NCBI GenBank assembly: GCA_028290805.1
Contig: JAQGJA010000193.1
Location: 1-5,835, forward strand
Length of the DNA: 5,835 nt
From: Alphaproteobacteria bacterium
GTDB lineage: Bacteria; Pseudomonadota; Alphaproteobacteria; Micavibrionales; SZUA-601
Direction: 5' to 3'
The notes beneath the pieces were generated by a model that was not told the origin of the DNA, searched no databases, and was given only the letters and a program-made list of their open reading frames with translations. Position numbers and translations under genes: made by a program. Shown here one piece after another: positions 1 through 4,687 of the stretch. The stretch's first letter is position 1. Each line of letters begins with the position of its first letter.

Positions 1-458
1 CGCTGCAACTCTCGTAGGCCGCCGACGGCAGCCACACCCGCAGCGGCCACCGGCATCCCCACGAGGCCGCCCGCGATTGCGGCAACGCCGTACTTCGTGG
101 GCTGGCTGAATCTTCCGAGGCCCGCGCCCAGCGTTCCCAGGCTGGCACCAACGCTGGCGTTGCCCAGGACGTGGCTGCGGAGGGCGGCAACGTGCGTCCC
201 GTCGGCGCTGCCCGCCTCCCAGAGTGCTGCGCTGGACACGAGCGTCGTGGGTTCGAGTCCTAGGGCGTGCGCGAGCTTGCGCAACGTCTTGGCGCTCGGC
301 GCACGACGTCCCTGCTCAACCTTGGCGAGCATCTCCAGGCTGATGCGCTGCTCCGGGTCGTCGTGCGTCCTGACGACCAGTTCCTCTCGGCTAAGGCCCT
401 GTGCTTCCCGGAGCGTCTTCACGACGGCACCCAAGCTCTCGCGCTGACCTTCTTCCAT
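1..458 (-). CDS. XRE-family helix-turn-helix regulator with Gly/Ala-rich tail (3' end cut by window edge)
   Basis: The minus frame opens at the ATG at 458 and stays open through the left edge, giving 152 residues of a longer protein. Residues 10-75 look like an XRE/Cro helix-turn-helix: TLREAQGLSREEL, then a widened loop, then LAKVEQGRRAPSAKTLRKLAHALGLEP, which is the usual recognition-helix and fourth-helix pattern. Residues 99-148 are a small-residue hydrophobic stretch rich in Gly, Ala and Val (GVAAIAGGLVGMPVAAAGVA), like a glycine-zipper or membrane-active segment and unusual on a repressor. The start was chosen because it leaves the helix-turn-helix intact and because a TACTAT -10 element lies six bases upstream, the spacing of a leaderless transcript. 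It is divergent from a 53-residue gene across a repeated GTAC array that it probably binds; autoregulation is inferred. The regulator call is firm, the ligand and tail function are unknown, and the C-terminus is not visible. Confidence 0.85.
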   Translation of the reverse strand, partial: MEEGQRESLGAVVKTLREAQGLSREELVVRTHDDPEQRISLEMLAKVEQGRRAPSAKTLRKLAHALGLEPTTLVSSAALWEAGSADGTHVAALRSHVLGNASVGASLGTLGAGLGRFSQPTKYGVAAIAGGLVGMPVAAAGVAAVGGLRELQ

Positions 459-464
459 AGCCCC

Positions 465-492
465 ATAGTACTCCCTGAGTACGTGAAACAAG
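465..492 (-). promoter_or_regulatory. Probable leaderless promoter of the XRE regulator
   Basis: On the minus strand TACTAT (470 to 465) is a good -10 hexamer. Six bases separate it from the ATG at 458, so transcription would begin at or next to the start codon, as in many Streptomyces leaderless genes. A CTTGTT sequence (492 to 487) gives a poor -35 with 16-bp spacing. There is no well-placed Shine-Dalgarno: AGGGAG lies about 14 bases from the ATG. The -10 overlaps the first GTAC of the array, so protein bound there would block the promoter. Confidence 0.5.
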
Positions 493-557
493 TACTTGAC
501 AGGTACTATTTGTACGTAGACAGTACGTGCGTACCAGATCGGTACTTGGCCCGTACC
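467..557. promoter_or_regulatory. GTAC operator array, five GTAC-N7-GTAC units
   Basis: Nine GTAC tetramers start at 468, 479, 492, 503, 512, 523, 531, 542 and 553. The spacings are 11, 13, 11, 9, 11, 8, 11 and 11 bp, so they resolve into units GTAC-N7-GTAC: three pairs and one triplet that counts as two overlapping units. Flanks tend to AGTACT or GGTAC, so each unit also reads as an imperfect dyad with half-sites one helical turn apart. The array fills the space between the divergent XRE regulator and the small gene, overlaps the putative -10 of one and a TTGACA of the other, and lies next to a helix-turn-helix gene. Cooperative binding of the XRE protein to several adjacent dimer sites is the natural inference. 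Confidence 0.75.
496..524 (+). promoter_or_regulatory. Possible plus-strand promoter of the 53-aa gene
   Basis: A perfect TTGACA -35 hexamer lies at 496-501 inside the GTAC array. No convincing -10 is present: TAGACA (517-522) is 15 bp away and GACAGT (519-524) is at 17 bp but a poor match. The position inside the operator array and about 95 bp ahead of the start codon fits a repressed promoter. Confidence 0.35.
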
Positions 558-593
558 TGACGGGGGCGGCCAGAAGCTTGGAGGAAGATGACC

Positions 594-755
594 ATGAGCA
601 CTGTCTCGGATGTCCTGCACGTTGCCGTCGTCGCGGCGGCCCGCCCCTACATCGGCAAGGCCGGTGCCGATGCACTGGGGACCGTCTTGACTGCGGCCGG
701 CGAGATCGCCCGGACGCAGACGTCCTCCAGCAGCAAGGGCACCAAGCGCAACTGA
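594..755 (+). CDS. Small protein of 53 aa, unknown function
   Basis: The ATG at 594 has a strong Shine-Dalgarno, GGAGGA at 580-585, with an 8-nt spacer. An in-frame ATG at 588 is only two bases from that site and was not chosen. The product begins MSTVSDVLHVAVVAAARPYI, continues with a Gly/Ala-containing helix-like stretch (GKAGADALGTVLTAAG, residues 21-36) and ends in a short polar basic tail (SSSSKGTKRN). There is no cysteine, no clear signal peptide, and no hydrophobic run long enough for a confident transmembrane helix. Most codons end in G or C. It is divergent from an XRE regulator, controlled through the GTAC array, and followed by a strong hairpin at 813-847, so it looks monocistronic. 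I recognise no family. A regulator-controlled peptide, either effector or antagonist, would fit, but this is inference. Confidence 0.75.
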   Translation: MSTVSDVLHVAVVAAARPYIGKAGADALGTVLTAAGEIARTQTSSSSKGTKRN

Positions 756-812
756 ACATGCGACTCCTGGCGTGCGATGTCGTTGGTTCGGCACGAGTGC
801 GACGGGGGGGGC

Positions 813-847
813 GACGAGGCCCGGGCCATCAAGGCCCGGGCCTCGTC
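813..847 (+). terminator. Strong GC hairpin, terminator of the 53-aa gene
   Basis: A perfect 15-bp inverted repeat, GACGAGGCCCGGGCC (813-827) and GGCCCGGGCCTCGTC (833-847), is separated by the 5-nt loop ATCAA. It begins 57 bases after the TGA of the small gene. No T-tract follows on either strand, which is normal for actinobacterial terminators. It argues that the next gene does not start upstream of about 850. Confidence 0.85.
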
Positions 848-1016
848 ATGCCTGGAACGGCTGCGCGGCCGCGTGGCGATGCCGACGACTCGACCTTCGG
901 CGACTGAGCCTTCAGCGCCCGGCAAGGCGGGTGCCGAGGCCGGTGCCGATGCCTTGCCCCAACGATGGTCCAACGGCATGCCGCAGCCCGTACTTGGCAC
1001 GGCAACAGCCGTCAGC

Positions 1017-1499
1017 ATGACGGTCATGTCCACAACACGCAGCGGCCTGCCAGAGAAGGTCCTCGAACATCTGGAACACCTTCGGCTTGCAGAGGTGGAC
1101 GTGGGCCGCTTCGGTCAGCGTCAGTTGTGCCCGTGCGGGGCGCCCATGGGACGAATGTTGAACCACGCGCGCGGACGATGGGACACCTTCACCCCCGCAC
1201 AGCAGTCTCAGTTGCTCGCCAGCGGCTTCATCCGGCATCAGCGGGACCATCTGGCACAGCGCCTGGTCGCAGCACTGGAGATCTTCGCCGACAGGAGCGA
1301 GTACCTGCCCACTCGTGGAGATGTCCTGGATGGCTTCGACCTGCATGAGAGCTGGCGCGACATCTGTCGTCGACGCTTGAGCCTGTTCGAGGTTGATGCC
1401 CCGGACCTGGCCGAACGGATCAAGGCGCTGCACATGTACAGCAACCCCCGCATCCGGCCACCCGCGCCGCGGATGTCGGGCGCTGCCGGCAAGGCTTAG
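1017..1499 (+). CDS. Hypothetical protein, weak resemblance to helicase-associated repeat; start uncertain
   Basis: The frame ends with TAG at 1497-1499. It is open from 777, but that start would be translated through the terminator hairpin. Candidate ATGs after the hairpin are 879, 978, 1017 and 1026, and none has a good Shine-Dalgarno. The conserved-looking part begins near 1026, so I place the start at 1017 (160 residues). Features seen are a CPCG motif at residues 38-41 and a helical section, 77-139, with the pattern AALEIFADRSEYLPTRGDVLDG then W113 and three arginines. This loosely resembles the helicase-associated repeats of actinobacterial proteins (long helix, G-x-x-L, W, basic run), but the match is too weak for a firm call. 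The tail is basic and proline-rich. Codon bias is visibly milder than in the kinase, which suggests separate acquisition. It converges on the kinase gene. Confidence 0.5.
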   Translation: MTVMSTTRSGLPEKVLEHLEHLRLAEVDVGRFGQRQLCPCGAPMGRMLNHARGRWDTFTPAQQSQLLASGFIRHQRDHLAQRLVAALEIFADRSEYLPTRGDVLDGFDLHESWRDICRRRLSLFEVDAPDLAERIKALHMYSNPRIRPPAPRMSGAAGKA

Positions 1500-1508
1500 A
1501 CCCGTTCA

Positions 1509-1543
1509 TCTACGACGAGGCGGGCGAGCCTCATCGACGTAGA
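1509..1543. terminator. Imperfect hairpin between convergent genes
   Basis: TCTACG (1509-1514) pairs with CGTAGA (1538-1543), and GAGGC (1517-1521) pairs with GCCTC (1528-1532). An asymmetric internal loop separates the two helices and the apical loop is GGGCGA. It lies 10 bases after the stop of the hypothetical gene and beyond the kinase stop on the other strand, so it could serve both. Confidence 0.5.
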
Positions 1544-1572
1544 GGCCGAGCCGGAGAATGCGGCGTCCGGCG

Positions 1573-1606
1573 CCTGAGCACGCCCCTTGCCGCGGCGGCG
1601 CTCAGG
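1573..1606 (-). terminator. Hairpin at the kinase stop codon
   Basis: CCTGAGC (1573-1579) and GCTCAGG (1600-1606) form a perfect 7-bp stem with a 20-nt GC-rich loop. The kinase stop codon (1604 to 1602, minus strand) lies inside the stem, so it would form only behind the last ribosome. It is a possible terminator for the kinase transcript or a 3' stabiliser, and is weaker than the hairpin at 813-847. Confidence 0.35.
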
Positions 1607-3203
1607 GGTAGGCGTACGAGCGACCCCAGCCGTGCTGGTCGAGATCACCTGGCGCGTAGACGCTGCGGCATGTGCTGCAGTACAGCGCCCACCATCGGGA
1701 GCCTGGCGCCCGGTACTTGCGAAACACAGCGAGCGCATGGGCGTCCCTCGGGCACGGCGCGTAGCAGAAGCCCTCGTACGTCCACCCGGCTTGGGTGAAG
1801 CGCGCCTTCAGCGGTCGTCTGGGGGACTGATTCCATCCGGCGCGTACCAGGCTGGGCACGCTCCCCGTACGCGCGTTCAGGCCAGAGCTGGGAGCCTCCG
1901 GCGCGGTGATCGGGATGGTGCTGGGGTCGAACATCGCGGGGGCTGCATCGGGATCCGTGACGAGCCCAGGCCACCATTCGTGCGGCGCCAGTCGGCACAG
2001 GTAGACCAGCGCGGAAGCGTCAGCGGACCAGCTGACGGCGTCGCCGTCCTCGTCCACGTACACGCGCCCTCCGGTGGGACGGTGCTTGAGCAGCTTGCTC
2101 GTCACCCCTCGGGCCCGCTCTCGACCTACGACAGCGCTCAGGCTTCCCGTGACCGGCGCTGCTTGGGCGAAGACGTCCATCGCTGATGGCAGGACGCTGT
2201 AGCTGTGCGGCGGACGCGCGTACGGCCATCGCTGCCCGGGCTCAGGGAAGGGCGCCGGCGGCGTTGAGGCTGCCTCGTCCTCCGCCTGCACCCCGCCGAA
2301 CCTCTCGCGCAGGATCGCCAGCGCTTCCGCCAGGTCGCTCGTGCCCGCCGGGGGCGACGGGAGCGGCGGCGGCTCGATGGGGACGGTGCCAGACAGGATG
2401 TCCAGGAAGGCGGTGCAGGACGGGAAGCGCTCCTGGGGAGCCTTCGCAAGGGCGCGCAGCAGTGCGACGTCGACGTGGGAGGGCAGTGTCCTCTGCAGCG
2501 ATGACGGGGGCTCCGGATCCTCCACCAGGTGCGCCATGATCCACCCCTGTGGGTCCTCCGCGTGGAAGGGCAGACGGCCCGTCAGGCACTCGTACGCCAC
2601 GCAGGCCAGCGAGTACTGGTCGCTGGCGGCGCACAGCCTTGGCCGGTCGGCATGCTCCGGCGACGCGTACTCCCAGGTCCCCAGCGCACCTGCAGTTGTT
2701 AGGGCGGTGCGGCCGTCGGCTTGGGCAATGCCGAAGTCGCACAGGTACGGGAAGCCGTCGTCATCCACCAGGATGTTGGACGGCTTCACGTCCCCATGGA
2801 CGACGCGGTGCCCGGCTGCGGCATCGAGCGCGGATGCGATGCCGCGGAGCAGGACCACGGTCTTGGCCACGTCCAGCGGCGCCTCGCGTTCCAGGACGTC
2901 GTCAAGGGTGCCGCCCCCGACGTACTGCGTGACGTAGAAGTGACGGCCGTTCGCGATCGTGTCGGCGTCGAGGATCTTGACGATGTGGCGGTGCTGCAGC
3001 TGGGCCAGCAGCTGGAACTCGCGCTCGAAGCGACGCCGCCGCTCCTCACCGCCGCTGTCGCGGTAGCTCGCGATCTTGAGGGCGCCCTGTCCGCCCGTCA
3101 CGGCGTGGCGCGCCAGGTAGACCACGCCCATCGCGCCTGAGCCGATCACCGCTTCGATCGTCCAGCGCCCGAGCACAGCACCGGGTTGCAGCACAGCAGG
3201 CAC
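1602..3203 (-). CDS. Soluble Hanks-type Ser/Thr protein kinase with C-terminal Cys-pair module
   Basis: Cytoplasmic kinase of 533 aa transferring phosphate from ATP to Ser/Thr. The GTG start at 3203 follows AAGGAGG (3217 to 3211) with a 7-nt spacer and sits just before the conserved domain. Motifs, numbered from this start: glycine loop GSGAMG 21-26, ATP-binding K43 (ALK), alpha-C glutamate near E62, catalytic loop VVHGDVKPSN with D138, K140 and N143 (HGD instead of HRD), DFG 156-158, threonine-containing activation loop 166-176, SPE 181-183, D195 in SDQYSLA, and R259. All catalytic residues are present, so it should be active. Residues 273-335 form a proline-rich linker. No transmembrane helix or PASTA repeat is seen, unlike PknB. 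The tail, about 340-533, is of unknown fold; C480, C484, C509 and C512 could bind zinc next to a WW pair. It is divergent from an FHA-nuclease gene 57 bp away, a likely partner. Confidence 0.95.
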   Translation of the reverse strand: MPAVLQPGAVLGRWTIEAVIGSGAMGVVYLARHAVTGGQGALKIASYRDSGGEERRRRFEREFQLLAQLQHRHIVKILDADTIANGRHFYVTQYVGGGTLDDVLEREAPLDVAKTVVLLRGIASALDAAAGHRVVHGDVKPSNILVDDDGFPYLCDFGIAQADGRTALTTAGALGTWEYASPEHADRPRLCAASDQYSLACVAYECLTGRLPFHAEDPQGWIMAHLVEDPEPPSSLQRTLPSHVDVALLRALAKAPQERFPSCTAFLDILSGTVPIEPPPLPSPPAGTSDLAEALAILRERFGGVQAEDEAASTPPAPFPEPGQRWPYARPPHSYSVLPSAMDVFAQAAPVTGSLSAVVGRERARGVTSKLLKHRPTGGRVYVDEDGDAVSWSADASALVYLCRLAPHEWWPGLVTDPDAAPAMFDPSTIPITAPEAPSSGLNARTGSVPSLVRAGWNQSPRRPLKARFTQAGWTYEGFCYAPCPRDAHALAVFRKYRAPGSRWWALYCSTCRSVYAPGDLDQHGWGRSYAYP

Positions 3204-3260
3204 GTGCGATCCTCCTTCCCGCCGGAACGGTAGGGCCTGACGACGCGACCGGAGGTCGCC
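3204..3260. promoter_or_regulatory. 57-bp divergent control region with two Shine-Dalgarno sites and an inverted repeat
   Basis: Both divergent genes take their translation signals from here. CCTCCTT at 3211-3217 reads AAGGAGG for the kinase GTG, and GGAGG at 3251-3255 serves the TTG at 3261 with a 5-nt spacer. GCGACC (3245-3250) and GGTCGC (3254-3259) form an inverted repeat around GGA, overlapping the second site, so it could be an operator or a hairpin that hides it. A weak minus-strand -10, TACCGT (3232 to 3227), would give the kinase a short leader. No clear -35 is seen for either gene. With so little space, the promoters must overlap each other or the opposing coding sequence. Confidence 0.6.
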
Positions 3261-4280
3261 TTGCACGACTTGCTCGTCGATCTCGCGAACCTCGCCCGCG
3301 ACGAGCGTCTGGGCGGTGTCGACACGGCCGATTGGGCGCGAGTCGACCGGGTCCTCAGCCACTGGCGGGCACACCTGAACCCGCACAGCAACTGGCTCCT
3401 CGTGGCCGACGACAACCTCGCCCGCGACTTCGGGACCGCAGAGGCCAGAGATCGCTGGACGCAGCTCGTGCGCTCAGGTGAACTCATCAGTGCACCGGAC
3501 GCCGACCCCGTCCTGCTTGAGCGGGCACGCACCACCGGCGCTTCCGTCCTGAGCCACGACGGCTTCGTCGGTCATCGGCGGCGGCACAGCTGGATCCAGG
3601 GGGACGCCGAGCACTTCTTCCGCTGGCGCGTAGACCAGGGCGATCAGCTGGCAATCGTGCTGGAGCCGATGCGGGTCGTTGGCGACTACACGATGACCCG
3701 GGCGGCGGAGAAAGACGAACGGAAGGCTCGTGGCTTCGGCACCCGTGACCTCGTGGACGGCCCGCTGGCGCAGATGTACCGGTGCGTCAACCCGACGTGT
3801 CGGGCCAGCGCCGACGACCTGCTCCAGGTCATGCCGGTGCGCGTCAGCGGACGGGTGGCGTGCCCGGAGTGCCGCCGTCCAGTCGTGGCACGCGGCCCCC
3901 GTCCTCCAGGTCGCCGCCTGAAGCTGTTGCTGCACGAGCAGGAGCTCGATGTTGTCCAGCTGGCCGACGGCCAGCAGCTCGTCCTAGGCCGTGGGCCAGG
4001 TCCGGCGCGATGGGACGTAGCCCTACTTGGCGCCGACACCTCCAAGATCAGCCGAGATCACGTCCGGCTCTCGATCCGCGGTGGTCAAGTTGTCGCCGAG
4101 GACCTGAACTCCACGAACGGCACTGGCCTCGCGCGCTGGTCGCCGTCGCGACGCGCGTGGGAGCCTGCGCAGAAGCTCTTGGACCCGACGACGCTGTTGG
4201 CCAGGGACCGCCTCGAGCTGCCCGGCTCACTGGTCGTCCAGCAGTCCGGGCTCCGGTACGTCGTCCCCGACGTGCAGTGA
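3261..4280 (+). CDS. NYN/PIN-like nuclease - zinc ribbon - FHA domain protein
   Basis: Soluble 339-aa protein with three modules. Residues 1-115 resemble a NYN/PIN ribonuclease domain (Zc3h12a-like): LLVDLANLA with D7 and N10, LLVADDN with D50 and D51, SAPDADPVLLERA with D80 and D82, then SVLSHDGF with D100. These are the spaced acidic residues that hold metal in this fold. Residues 170-210 carry C175-x4-C180 and C201-x2-C204, a probable zinc ribbon. Residues 225-335 are a canonical FHA domain: LGRG (G243, R244), SRDH (264-267) and NSTNGT (283-288), which bind phosphothreonine. The TTG start at 3261 follows GGAGG with 5 nt; another in-frame TTG at 3270 is too far from that site. There is no signal peptide or membrane helix. 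It faces a Ser/Thr kinase, the natural source of the phosphothreonine it would read. RNA as substrate is inferred from the fold only. The FHA call is very secure, the nuclease call good. Confidence 0.9.
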   Translation: MHDLLVDLANLARDERLGGVDTADWARVDRVLSHWRAHLNPHSNWLLVADDNLARDFGTAEARDRWTQLVRSGELISAPDADPVLLERARTTGASVLSHDGFVGHRRRHSWIQGDAEHFFRWRVDQGDQLAIVLEPMRVVGDYTMTRAAEKDERKARGFGTRDLVDGPLAQMYRCVNPTCRASADDLLQVMPVRVSGRVACPECRRPVVARGPRPPGRRLKLLLHEQELDVVQLADGQQLVLGRGPGPARWDVALLGADTSKISRDHVRLSIRGGQVVAEDLNSTNGTGLARWSPSRRAWEPAQKLLDPTTLLARDRLELPGSLVVQQSGLRYVVPDVQ

Positions 4281-4687
4281 CGTACGCCGTGCGCGAGCGT
4301 CGATCAGCGGTGCAGGCAGAGACTCGGGGTGACTCAGTCGCCCACACGTACTGGTGTGTCCAGGTGGCGATGCCGCTCTCCCGGACGACCGTGGGTGTTC
4401 GCTGAGGGCGATCAGCGGGCGCGACACCTTGAGCTTTCCGGTCGACGAACCGGTGAGGTCGCCCTCCGGTGACGCCGCCCTGTCGGGCGCGATCCGGGGC
4501 TGGGCTGGCCACGGCAGCCACGGGCGTGTGGGGCGGCTGGCGACGCCGAAGCGGCTCGGGGACGGCCCAACTGGCTCAAGGTCGCCCCTGCGACGTCGGA
4601 CGCGGTCGTACTGTCGGTCTATGGCTCCGCAGGCATCCGGCATGACCCGCGTCGAGCAGCGCACGCATGCTCCAAGGGGCGCGCGCG
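4281..4687. other. 407-bp region without a supportable gene
   Basis: The stretch lies between two plus-strand genes. Open frames on both strands give low-complexity Arg/Pro/Ser-rich translations with no motif and overlap the flanking genes, as expected of GC-rich non-coding DNA. It contains a short CACAC-GTACTG-GTGTG inverted repeat (4343-4358) that could be a weak terminator for the FHA-nuclease gene, a near-palindrome GGTGACTCAGTCGCC (4329-4343), and a tandem 16-bp repeat at 4450-4481. I cannot place a promoter for the downstream gene with confidence, but the length suggests it has its own. Confidence 0.55.
4450..4481. repeat. Imperfect tandem repeat, two 16-bp units
   Basis: CCGGTGAGGTCGCCCT (4450-4465) is followed directly by CCGGTGACGCCGCCCT (4466-4481), agreeing at 14 of 16 positions. 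It lies about 210 bp ahead of the 290-aa gene. It could be a pair of regulator half-sites or a local duplication. Confidence 0.5.

Noticed and set aside
588..593. ATG at 588 as start of the 53-aa gene
   Set aside because: It lies only two bases from the GGAGGA site; the in-frame ATG at 594 has normal spacing.
391..759. Minus-strand 122-residue frame across the GTAC array
   Set aside because: It is antisense to the small gene, crosses the operator array and overlaps the XRE gene in a different frame; the translation is Arg/Cys/Ser-rich noise.
777..1016. Longer version of the hypothetical gene starting at 777
   Set aside because: It would be translated across the 15-bp-stem terminator hairpin at 813-847, and its first 80 residues look like non-coding low-complexity sequence.
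3204..3386. Upstream extension of the kinase frame by 61 residues
   Set aside because: The extension overlaps the divergent FHA-nuclease gene and has no kinase-like sequence, while the GTG at 3203 has a perfect AAGGAGG at 7 nt directly before the domain.
4227..4664. Minus-strand 145-residue frame in the 4281-4687 gap
   Set aside because: It overlaps the end of the FHA gene in antisense, is Arg/Pro/Ser-rich, and has no ribosome site or motif.
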